From positions 1-64,000 of the forward strand of contig NZ_CAMAYF010000009.1 in assembly GCF_945862485.1 (NCBI RefSeq): 64,000 nucleotides of DNA. The letters run 5' to 3'. The stretch is from Sphingorhabdus sp. EL138. Lineage in GTDB: Bacteria; Pseudomonadota; Alphaproteobacteria; Sphingomonadales; Sphingomonadaceae. Positions 55,900 to 62,728 of this stretch are shown here, one piece after another. Position 1 is the stretch's first letter. Every line of letters begins with the position of its first letter. The notes under the pieces are model-generated. The model saw only the letters and a list, made by a program, of their open reading frames with translations, was not told where the DNA came from and did not search any database. The position numbers and the translations under genes were made by a program.

Positions 55900-57552
55900 A
55901 TGCCTATCGTTATGGCCGACTCACCCGAAATCCCGCCCTTCATGGACCCTCAGCAGTTCATGAAGTTGTTTGAGCAAACGGCAATCGCGACGACCGACCC
56001 CCTAAAGGCGTATCACGCGGCGATGGATGCCTGGGGAACCGTGCTGGAACCGCTGGCCAAGGCTGGCCGTGATAAGCTCGATACGACTGATCGCCGTTTT
56101 GCCGCGCCCCAATGGGAGCACCCGGTATTCGACTTGGTCCGCCAAAGCTATCAGGTCATGTCCGAATATATGTTGGCCGCAGCTGACCAATTGGATGGCT
56201 TGTCCGAACAGGATAAAGCAAAAATGGGCTTTGCTCTGCGTAGCATCATCGAGGCAATGAGCCCTGCAAATTCACCCTTTACCAATCCGGTTGCACTCGA
56301 ACGCGCCTTGGAGTCCAAGGGTGCGAGCCTGATGTCCGGGTTGCAGTACCTGATGCAGGACATGCAACGCGGACAGTTGACGCATACCGACCCTAACGCG
56401 TTTACCCTTGGCGAAAACATCGCCGCAACGCCGGGCAAGGTCGTGCACCAAACGCCTTTGTATCAGCTTATTCAATATGACCCGACCACGGAAAAGGTGC
56501 TGGAAACGCCGCTCATCATTTTCCCGCCATGGATCAACCGCTTTTATATTCTCGATTTGACGGCGGAAAAAAGCTTCATCAAATATTGCGTCGACCAAGG
56601 AATCACGGTTTTTATCGTGTCATGGAAATCGGCCGACGCTTCGATGAAGGACGTCATTTGGGATGACTATATCACGGCGCAGATCGACGCGATTGATACC
56701 GTGCGCAGCGCCCTTGATGTGCCAGATGTCCATACGATTGGCTATTGTGTTGCCGGTACGACCTTGGCGGCAACGCTCGCGGTCCTCGCGGCAACTGACA
56801 CTGCTGACAAAGTGCGCAGCGCGACCTTTTTTACAGCACAGGTCGATTTTAGTTCCAGCGGGGAACTTTTGCATTTTATCGATGATCAACAGATTGCGAT
56901 GACGGAGGCTTTGAGCGCACCGCAAGGCTATTTAGATGGCCGTTTCCTGGCGCTGACCTTCAACATGCTGCGCGGTAAGGATCTGATATGGTCCACTGTC
57001 GTCAAAAATTATCTGCTGGGCGAAGACTATCCCGCGTTCGATTTGCTGCACTGGAATGGCGACGTCACCAACCTGCCGGCCAAATGGCATCGCAACTATC
57101 TAGTAGACCTCTATCGCGATAACCGGCTGGTGAAGCCAAATGATTTGTCAGTACTCGGCACCCCGATTGATCTGCGCCGCGTGCAAACGCCAACCTATAT
57201 TCAGGCTGGCCGCGAGGATCATATTGCGCCCGCCGAAAGCGTCTGGAAACTACAGGAGCATTTCACGGGTCCCACCAAATTCGTGCTGGCGGGCAGCGGT
57301 CATATTGCGGGTGTGGTCAATCCGCCTGCGCACCATAAATATCAATATTGGACCAATGACACATCGCCGCCCTCATTCGCGGCCTTCATTGCGGGTGCCA
57401 CGGAGACGAAGGGTAGCTGGTGGCCCGATTGGCTGTCTTGGCTGACAGAGAAGGGCGACACCCGCGTGCCGGCAACCGGGCCGCGTCAACCCGGCCAAGG
57501 CACTCTTAAGGCCCTAGAATCGGCGCCAGGTAGCTATGTGAAGGCACGATGA
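55900..57552 (+). CDS. phaC: class I poly(3-hydroxyalkanoate) synthase
   Basis: A 550-residue PhaC that polymerises (R)-3-hydroxyacyl-CoA into PHA granules. The lipase-like box GYCVAGTT holds the catalytic Cys (about 283); the Asp is in AGREDHIAPAES and the His in GSGHIAG. The N-terminal region (1-190) is typical of class I. The start is uncertain between ATG 55900 and ATG 55912; neither has a clear ribosome binding site, and the open frame further upstream is antisense to the helicase gene. Two acyl-CoA dehydrogenase genes and a phasin follow, linking beta-oxidation to storage. Confidence 0.95.
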   Translation: MPIVMADSPEIPPFMDPQQFMKLFEQTAIATTDPLKAYHAAMDAWGTVLEPLAKAGRDKLDTTDRRFAAPQWEHPVFDLVRQSYQVMSEYMLAAADQLDGLSEQDKAKMGFALRSIIEAMSPANSPFTNPVALERALESKGASLMSGLQYLMQDMQRGQLTHTDPNAFTLGENIAATPGKVVHQTPLYQLIQYDPTTEKVLETPLIIFPPWINRFYILDLTAEKSFIKYCVDQGITVFIVSWKSADASMKDVIWDDYITAQIDAIDTVRSALDVPDVHTIGYCVAGTTLAATLAVLAATDTADKVRSATFFTAQVDFSSSGELLHFIDDQQIAMTEALSAPQGYLDGRFLALTFNMLRGKDLIWSTVVKNYLLGEDYPAFDLLHWNGDVTNLPAKWHRNYLVDLYRDNRLVKPNDLSVLGTPIDLRRVQTPTYIQAGREDHIAPAESVWKLQEHFTGPTKFVLAGSGHIAGVVNPPAHHKYQYWTNDTSPPSFAAFIAGATETKGSWWPDWLSWLTEKGDTRVPATGPRQPGQGTLKALESAPGSYVKAR

Positions 57553-57561
57553 GATTCAATT

Positions 57562-57579
57562 GACGTTTACGTAAACGTC
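57562..57579. promoter_or_regulatory. 18-bp perfect palindrome at the acyl-CoA dehydrogenase promoter
   Basis: GACGTTTACGTAAACGTC is a perfect palindrome overlapping a TTGACG -35 (57560-57565) and its spacer; TAATTC at 57583-57588 can serve as -10 after 17 nt. The ATG of the first acyl-CoA dehydrogenase is 36 nt downstream. The sequence resembles, from memory, operators of LiuR-type MerR or TetR-like regulators of fatty acid and branched-chain degradation. Confidence 0.65.
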
Positions 57580-57614
57580 GACTAATTCAGATTCAGCTTT
57601 TTAGGAGAATCGTG

Positions 57615-58808
57615 ATGCAACTCGAATTCAGCCCCGCAGAAATCGCCTTCCAAAAGGAAGTGCGCAATTTCATCACCGAAAGTTACCCCGAAAATCTCCG
57701 CTCGGTGCAGGACGAAGAACATGATCTTTCGAAGGAAGATTTTCTGTCATGGCATCGCATTCTCGCCAAAAAGGGCTGGATCGCACCTGCATGGCCCGTC
57801 GAATATGGCGGTACTGGTTGGACCGCGACGGAGCGTTTCATCTGGTCCGAAGAACTGGCCTCCGCCGATTGCGTTGGTACGATGCCATTTGGCCTGTCGA
57901 TGGTTGGTCCAGTGATCTACACTTTCGGCACGCCTGAGCAAAAAGCCAAATTCCTTCCCGGTATTTTGTCAGGCGATGATTGGTGGTGTCAGGGATATTC
58001 CGAACCCGGCGCTGGTTCCGACCTAGCATCGCTGCGCACCAAGGCTGTTCGTGACGGCGACCATTATGTCGTCAACGGCCAGAAAACCTGGACAACCATG
58101 GCGCAGCATGCCGACTGGGGCTTCTTCCTTGTGCGCACCGATCCCGATGCCAAGGCCCAAGAGGGCATTAGCTTCTTATTGATCGACATGAAGTCACCGG
58201 GCGTGACCGTCCGCCCGATTATCACCTTGGGCGGCGAGCATGAAGTCAACGAGGTCTGGTTGGAAGACGTCCGCGTGCCAGTTGAAAATCGCGTTTATGA
58301 AGAAAACAAGGGTTGGACCTGCGCGAAGTTCTTGCTGGCGCACGAACGCACTGGCATTGCCGCCGTTGCCCGTTCAAAGCGCGGCGTGGAGAAGATCAAG
58401 GCGATTGCCCGTACCGAACAGGATGGCGACCGCCCGTTGATTGCTAACCCATTTTTCAAGCGCAAAATTTCGGAACTTGAAATTGACCTCACGGCGCTTG
58501 AATTCACCGAATTGCGCAGCCTTGCCGGTGAGGCAGCGGGCAATGGCCCTGGCCCTGAATCGAGTTTGCTGAAAATCAAAGGCTCGGAAATCCAGCAGCG
58601 GATTACCGAACTCGCGCTCGAAGCCGTCGGCCATTATGGCGCGCCATATTTCCGTGGCTTTGGCGAAGGCGACAATGAACACCCCATTGGTCCAGATTAT
58701 GCGCATCGCGCCGCGCCGACCTATTTCAACACCCGCAAGACGACGATTTACGGTGGATCAAACGAGATCCAACGCAACATCATCGCTAAGATGGTGCTGG
58801 GAATTTAA
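57615..58808 (+). CDS. acyl-CoA dehydrogenase (ACAD)
   Basis: A 397-residue FAD-dependent acyl-CoA dehydrogenase. Motifs: CQGYSEPGAGSDLASLRTKA and WTTMAQHADWGFFLVR in the middle domain, and the C-terminal YGGSNEIQRNIIAKMVLGI. It oxidises the alpha-beta bond of acyl-CoAs and feeds an electron transfer flavoprotein; chain length is not determined. ATG 57615 follows AGGAGAATCGTG at 8 nt. A REPIN-like repeat separates it from the second ACAD. Confidence 0.95.
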   Translation: MQLEFSPAEIAFQKEVRNFITESYPENLRSVQDEEHDLSKEDFLSWHRILAKKGWIAPAWPVEYGGTGWTATERFIWSEELASADCVGTMPFGLSMVGPVIYTFGTPEQKAKFLPGILSGDDWWCQGYSEPGAGSDLASLRTKAVRDGDHYVVNGQKTWTTMAQHADWGFFLVRTDPDAKAQEGISFLLIDMKSPGVTVRPIITLGGEHEVNEVWLEDVRVPVENRVYEENKGWTCAKFLLAHERTGIAAVARSKRGVEKIKAIARTEQDGDRPLIANPFFKRKISELEIDLTALEFTELRSLAGEAAGNGPGPESSLLKIKGSEIQQRITELALEAVGHYGAPYFRGFGEGDNEHPIGPDYAHRAAPTYFNTRKTTIYGGSNEIQRNIIAKMVLGI

Positions 58809-58831
58809 TCCCGCTTGGAAACAAAAACTGT

Positions 58832-58921
58832 GTCACCCCCGACCCGCTCGGGGGTCCATGGTCTGAACCTTTGCCCAAACATGATGGTCAGGCCATGGAT
58901 TCCCGCTTTCGCGGGAATGAC
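58832..58921. repeat. REPIN-like element between two acyl-CoA dehydrogenase genes
   Basis: Arms GTCACCCCCGACC...CCATGG (58832-58861) and CCATGGATTCCCGC...GAATGAC (58893-58921) are imperfect inverted copies, each a hairpin (for example CCCCCGA..TCGGGGG; TTCCCGC..GCGGGAA). The sequence differs from the glyS repeat, so it is a second family. Confidence 0.85.
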
Positions 58922-58944
58922 AAAAAAATTGAGAGAGGCCTATA

Positions 58945-60084
58945 ATGGATTTCAGCTACACCGAAACGCAGGACATGATCCGCGACACCCTGAGCCGTTT
59001 TTTGGCGGACACCTATGATTTCGATAGCCGCGGCAAGATGATTGCCAGCAGCATGGGACGTGACCCCGGCATTTGGAAAGCTTTGGCGCAGGATCTCGGC
59101 ATGCTGGGCGCCTCGTTCAGTGAAGACCGGGGCGGCTTGGGTGGTGGTCATCTCGAAAACGCCTTGATCATGGAAGAGCTTGGCAAGGTCATCGCGATTG
59201 AGCCTTACCTCCAGACCGTCGTTCTGGGCGGTGGTGCGTTAAAGGCTGTCGGTGGCGCAGTTGCGGATGCCGTCATACCGGAAATCATCAATGGCAATGT
59301 CATTATTGCCTTTGCGTATGCAGAGCCACAGGGCCGCTATAACCTCGCCAATATCCGTACGATAGCCAAGAAGGACGGCGCGGGCTATGTTTTGAACGGC
59401 CATAAGGGTGTCGTATACGCCGCACCATGGGCAACGCATTTGCTCGTGACCGCGCGGACAGGCGGCGCGACCACCGATGTCAACGGCGTGTCCTTGTTCC
59501 TGATTGATGCCAATGCAAAGGGCATTGTCCGCCGCGATTACCCAACTGTGGATGGCTTCCAGGCGTCTGAAATCTATTTCGAAAACGCCGCTATTCCTGC
59601 TGACGCGTTGCTGGGTGACGAAGGCGCGGGCCTGCCGCTGATTGAACGCATCGTTGACGAAGCAACGGTTGCCGTCTGCGCTGAATCGTGTGGCGTGACT
59701 GCAAAGCTGCATCAGGGTACGTTGGAATATGCGCGTCAGCGCAACCAATTTGGTCAGCCAATCTCGCGCTTCCAAGTGCTTCAGCATCGCATGGTCGACA
59801 TGTTCATGGAGGTTGAGCAATCAAAGTCCATGACCACAATGGCAATGCTTAAGCTCGATCTGCCAGCCGCCGAACGCATGGCCGCCGTATCAGCATGTAA
59901 GGCGAAAGTGTCACGTTCAGCAAAGTTTGTGGGGCAGAGCGCTATTCAAACACATGGCGGCATTGGCATCACACAGGAGCTGGCCATTGGTCACTTCTTT
60001 AAGCGAGCAACGATGATTGAGAACCAATTTGGTTCTGCGGATCACCATTATGAACGTTTTGAACGGCTGACTTTGGCGGATTAA
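58945..60084 (+). CDS. acyl-CoA dehydrogenase (second ACAD)
   Basis: A 379-residue ACAD that resembles the smaller-subunit or FadE-like partner: YTETQDMIRDTLSRFLAD at the N-terminus, FAYAEPQGRYNLANI in the middle and QTHGGIGITQELAIGHFFKR at the C-terminus. It likely acts with the first ACAD as a heteromeric dehydrogenase (as paired ACADs do in other actinobacterial and proteobacterial clusters), though this is inferred. Start ATG 58945 has GAGAGAGG upstream. Confidence 0.94.
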   Translation: MDFSYTETQDMIRDTLSRFLADTYDFDSRGKMIASSMGRDPGIWKALAQDLGMLGASFSEDRGGLGGGHLENALIMEELGKVIAIEPYLQTVVLGGGALKAVGGAVADAVIPEIINGNVIIAFAYAEPQGRYNLANIRTIAKKDGAGYVLNGHKGVVYAAPWATHLLVTARTGGATTDVNGVSLFLIDANAKGIVRRDYPTVDGFQASEIYFENAAIPADALLGDEGAGLPLIERIVDEATVAVCAESCGVTAKLHQGTLEYARQRNQFGQPISRFQVLQHRMVDMFMEVEQSKSMTTMAMLKLDLPAAERMAAVSACKAKVSRSAKFVGQSAIQTHGGIGITQELAIGHFFKRATMIENQFGSADHHYERFERLTLAD

Positions 60085-60101
60085 CAAACCAAAAGCCAAT
60101 T

Positions 60102-60116
60102 TTGTGCACTGCACCA
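60102..60116. promoter_or_regulatory. PhaR-like operator candidate, upstream site of the phasin promoter
   Basis: TTGTGCACTGCACCA, an imperfect palindrome, lies just upstream of the -35. Confidence 0.55.
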
Positions 60117-60123
60117 TTTTTTG

Positions 60124-60152
60124 TTGACATAGTTTGCATTTGCATTTATTGT
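60124..60152 (+). promoter_or_regulatory. phasin promoter
   Basis: TTGACA (60124-60129), 17-nt spacer, TATTGT (60147-60152). It is bracketed by two operator-like elements. Confidence 0.7.
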
Positions 60153-60163
60153 GCAGTGCAACA
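60149..60163. promoter_or_regulatory. PhaR-like operator candidate, overlapping phasin -10
   Basis: TTGTGCAGTGCAACA overlaps the -10 and start point; 12 bases are identical to the site upstream of ppdK. Centre-to-centre distance to the upstream site is 47 bp. Confidence 0.6.
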
Positions 60164-60184
60164 CAACAGAAATGGTGCGTACAC

Positions 60185-60817
60185 ATGACTGCTAAGACAG
60201 AAACAAACACGCCAGCGAAAACTGCCAAAGTTGCGGTTTCAAAGCGTGTAGCTGTGAAAGCTGCTCCAAGCACCGTTGTGAAGACCAAGGTGGAAACACC
60301 TTTTGCTTCGCCGGCCCTGAAAACCGTGTCTGTTGAACCAACACCGATTGCTCAAGGAGTATCAAAAATGACTGACACTGTTAAAGCCACTGCAGAAAAA
60401 ACCGCTGAAAAGGCAACCGAGTTTTTCGCTGACGTCCGCGAAAAGGCAACCGAGGCTGCCGAAAAGGGCAAGAAGTTTGCTGCTGAAGCCGTTGAATTCA
60501 ACAAGGCAAATGTTGATGCCGTCGTTGAAGCTGGCAAGATTGTTGCCAAGGGCGCTCAGGAAATCGGCAAGACCAATATGGAATTCGCAAAGAAGAATTT
60601 CGAAGAAGTCCAGGTTGCCGTGAAGGAACTGACTTCGGTCAAGTCCCCAACGGATTTCGTCAAGCTTCAGGGCGAATTGGCCCGTAAGGGTTTAGACACT
60701 GCCGTTGCACAGGGCTCGAAAAACACGGAAGCGATGGTCAAGTTGGTCAGCGAAATGTTCCAGCCAATCTCGAACTGCATCGCGGCGACGACTGAGCTGT
60801 TCAAGAAAGCTGCATAA
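60185..60817 (+). CDS. phasin family protein with basic N-terminal extension
   Basis: A 210-residue phasin that coats PHA granules. Residues 1 to about 60 are Lys/Ala/Thr/Val/Pro rich ([18 protein letters not shown]), a basic tail unlike minimal phasins and reminiscent of the AKP-rich DNA-binding tails of PhaF. The C-terminal domain (about 65-210) is helical with repeats of [20 protein letters not shown] type and the motif [26 protein letters not shown] 60185 is the start; the ribosome binding site is weak, and the promoter with two PhaR-like sites supports control by PHA. A long 3' UTR ends in a strong terminator. Confidence 0.93.
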   Translation: MTAKTETNTPAKTAKVAVSKRVAVKAAPSTVVKTKVETPFASPALKTVSVEPTPIAQGVSKMTDTVKATAEKTAEKATEFFADVREKATEAAEKGKKFAAEAVEFNKANVDAVVEAGKIVAKGAQEIGKTNMEFAKKNFEEVQVAVKELTSVKSPTDFVKLQGELARKGLDTAVAQGSKNTEAMVKLVSEMFQPISNCIAATTELFKKAA

Positions 60818-60830
60818 GCTTCCGAACGAT

Positions 60831-60957
60831 ATTGCACCGGTGGGTCATACACCTACCACCCTCTCTCTCCTCCTTTTGGCGGCAGGACGTCGAGATCACC
60901 CGGTGCAATTCCACAAAGCAACCGTCCTTTCCGTTAAAGAAAGGGCGGTTTCTTTTT
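60831..60957 (+). ncRNA. candidate phasin 3' UTR-derived RNA with anti-Shine-Dalgarno tract
   Basis: The region after the phasin stop is unusually long. ATTGCACCGG (60831-60840) and CCGGTGCAAT (60900-60909) form a 10-bp closing stem around a 59-nt loop that contains CCCTCTCTCTCCTCCTTTT, complementary to purine-rich ribosome binding sites. The transcript then ends at a strong terminator. The existence of a discrete RNA is inference. Confidence 0.35.
60920..60957 (+). terminator. intrinsic terminator after phasin
   Basis: AACCGTCCTTTC (60920-60931) pairs with GAAAGGGCGGTT (60939-60950) with one G-T pair, followed by TCTTTTT. Confidence 0.93.
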
Positions 60958-61022
60958 GGTGCAAGAGAATAGATGACGAACGGGGCTTGCAGAGTCCCCC
61001 TCCTCTGACCTATTTTAGTCCG

Positions 61023-61364
61023 ATGCAGATTTTAATGGCGCAAGACGATGATGAAAAAAATGGCGGCAGACCGGGGGTCGGCCTCGCCACGCGCACACGC
61101 CCAAAAACCCAAAAGCCAAGCCTTTATAAAGTGCTACTGCTGAACGACGATTACACGCCGATGGAATTTGTCGTGCATGTCCTCAAGGCGTTTTTTCAGA
61201 TGGATACCGATCAGGCGACCCGTGTGATGCTGCATGTCCACCAAAAGGGCGTCGGCGTCTGCGGTATTTTCACCTATGAAGTGGCCGAAACCAAGGTTAC
61301 GCAAGTGATGGACTTCGCGCAGAAGAACCAGCATCCGCTGCAATGCACGCTGGAGAAAGATTGA
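61023..61364 (+). CDS. clpS: ATP-dependent Clp protease adaptor ClpS
   Basis: A 113-residue ClpS (or 109 from the in-frame ATG 61035). The N-end rule adaptor delivers substrates to ClpAP. The core shows [20 protein letters not shown] with the acidic pocket residues, then [22 protein letters not shown] 61023 is taken; the alternative ATG 61035 has equal claim. Its TGA overlaps the TTG start of the SDR gene (TTGA). Confidence 0.93.
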   Translation: MQILMAQDDDEKNGGRPGVGLATRTRPKTQKPSLYKVLLLNDDYTPMEFVVHVLKAFFQMDTDQATRVMLHVHQKGVGVCGIFTYEVAETKVTQVMDFAQKNQHPLQCTLEKD

Positions 61365-62089
61365 GTAAGGCAGCCCTAATCGTTGGCGCAGGTGACGCCA
61401 CAGGTAGCTCTATCGCCAAGGCTTTTGCACGCGAAGGCTATGTAGCCTGCGTCAACCGCCGTGCGCGCAACGCCGACCAACTTGAAGCGCTTGCACAATC
61501 GATACGCGATGAGGGATATGAAGCCCGCGCTTACCCTGCTGACGCCCGGATCGAAGACGAAGTCGTAGCGATGGTCGATGCGATTGAACGCGACGTCGGG
61601 CCAATAGAGATCGCAGTTTTTAACATAGGCGCGAATGTCAATTTTTCCATACTCGATATGACCGCGCAAGTGTACCGCAAGGTATGGGAAATGGCGGCAT
61701 TCGCTGGGTTCCTGATGGGTCGTGAGGCCGCGCGCCGCATGGTCGCGCGCCAATCGGGCACCATCATCTTCACAGGCGCAACGGCAAGTATGCGTGGCGG
61801 TAAAGGCTTCTCCGCCTTTTCTGGCGCAAAGGGCGCACTGCGGATGCTGGCGCAATCCATGGCGCGTGAGCTGGGTCCGCAAAACATTCATGTCGCGCAC
61901 GTCATTATCGATGGCGGCATCGATACGGCCTTCATACGCGGTATCCGTCCGGATTTCGAGGCTGCAAAGGCAGCAGACGGCATATTGTCGCCCGACGCGA
62001 TTGCCCTACAATATGTTGCCCTGCACAAGCAACATCGCAGCGCATGGACGCACGAAATGGACTTGCGCCCCTGGACGGAGAGTTTTTAG
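61361..62089 (+). CDS. atypical SDR family protein, Tyr-to-Phe in the active site
   Basis: A 242-residue SDR with the glycine motif [17 protein letters not shown] and the fold of the family, but the catalytic tetrad position reads FSGAK (Phe153, Lys157) in place of YxxxK. The TTG at 61361 overlaps the clpS stop and has GGAG at 5 nt; an ATG at 61343 is in frame too. This subgroup, with the TGATAS loop and Phe, is familiar in alphaproteobacteria as far as I recall; it may not be a classical dehydrogenase. It sits directly before a DsbA-fold isomerase. Confidence 0.88.
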   Translation: MSKAALIVGAGDATGSSIAKAFAREGYVACVNRRARNADQLEALAQSIRDEGYEARAYPADARIEDEVVAMVDAIERDVGPIEIAVFNIGANVNFSILDMTAQVYRKVWEMAAFAGFLMGREAARRMVARQSGTIIFTGATASMRGGKGFSAFSGAKGALRMLAQSMARELGPQNIHVAHVIIDGGIDTAFIRGIRPDFEAAKAADGILSPDAIALQYVALHKQHRSAWTHEMDLRPWTESF

Positions 62090-62692
62090 ATGGCCAAAAG
62101 TTTTGAATTTCTTTTCGATTTTGGCGGACCAAATAGCTATTTGGCATACAAAATGTTGCCGGACCTGTGTGACCGAACCGGTGCAGAGGCCCTGTATGTG
62201 CCTATCCTGCTCGGTGGCTTGTTCAAGCTTACCAATAATCAGGCACCAATGATGCGCTATGCTGAAACGCCCGCCAAACAGAAATATGAGATGCTGGAAT
62301 TTCAACGCTTCGTAAAAGCGCATGCGATACCGTTTAAGATGAATCCACGTTTTCCTCTCAACACACTACACGTGATGCGCGGCGCCTTTGCGGCACAGAG
62401 GCTTGGCTGCTTTGCGTCTTATGTGGACGTGGTCATGGCGGCGATGTGGCAAAACGGATCAGACCTGAGCGATCTCGATGTTGTGCGGGATGTTCTGAAC
62501 GGGGCTGGCCTCGACAGCGGCGCGTTGCTGGCTCTGGCAGATGATCCTGAAGTGAAGGCCGAGCTTATAGCCAATACCGAGGCCGCCGCAAAACGCGGCG
62601 CATTTGGCGTACCGACCTTCTTTGTGGCTGACGAGATGTTTTGGGGCAAGGAACGGCTTGGGCAGGTTGAGGCGGCACTTACCAAATCCTAA
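62090..62692 (+). CDS. 2-hydroxychromene-2-carboxylate isomerase-like protein (DsbA fold)
   Basis: A 200-residue kappa-GST/DsbA-fold protein of the HCCA isomerase family. It starts FEFLFDFGGPNSYLAYKML (glutathione-contact region) and ends GVPTFFVADEMFWGKERLG, the cis-Pro loop. Members isomerise 2-hydroxychromene-2-carboxylate with glutathione, but others act on related aromatic ketoacids. It begins immediately after the SDR stop, so the two are likely one operon with clpS upstream. Confidence 0.9.
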   Translation: MAKSFEFLFDFGGPNSYLAYKMLPDLCDRTGAEALYVPILLGGLFKLTNNQAPMMRYAETPAKQKYEMLEFQRFVKAHAIPFKMNPRFPLNTLHVMRGAFAAQRLGCFASYVDVVMAAMWQNGSDLSDLDVVRDVLNGAGLDSGALLALADDPEVKAELIANTEAAAKRGAFGVPTFFVADEMFWGKERLGQVEAALTKS

Positions 62693-62728
62693 GTTGCGCC
62701 GCATCCAATTCCCGCTAAATACATTGCG

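Noticed and set aside
62014-62028. Another PhaR-like match (TTGTGCAGGGCAACA, minus strand) inside the SDR gene
   Set aside because: It lies within coding sequence and its half-sites are not symmetric; probably chance.
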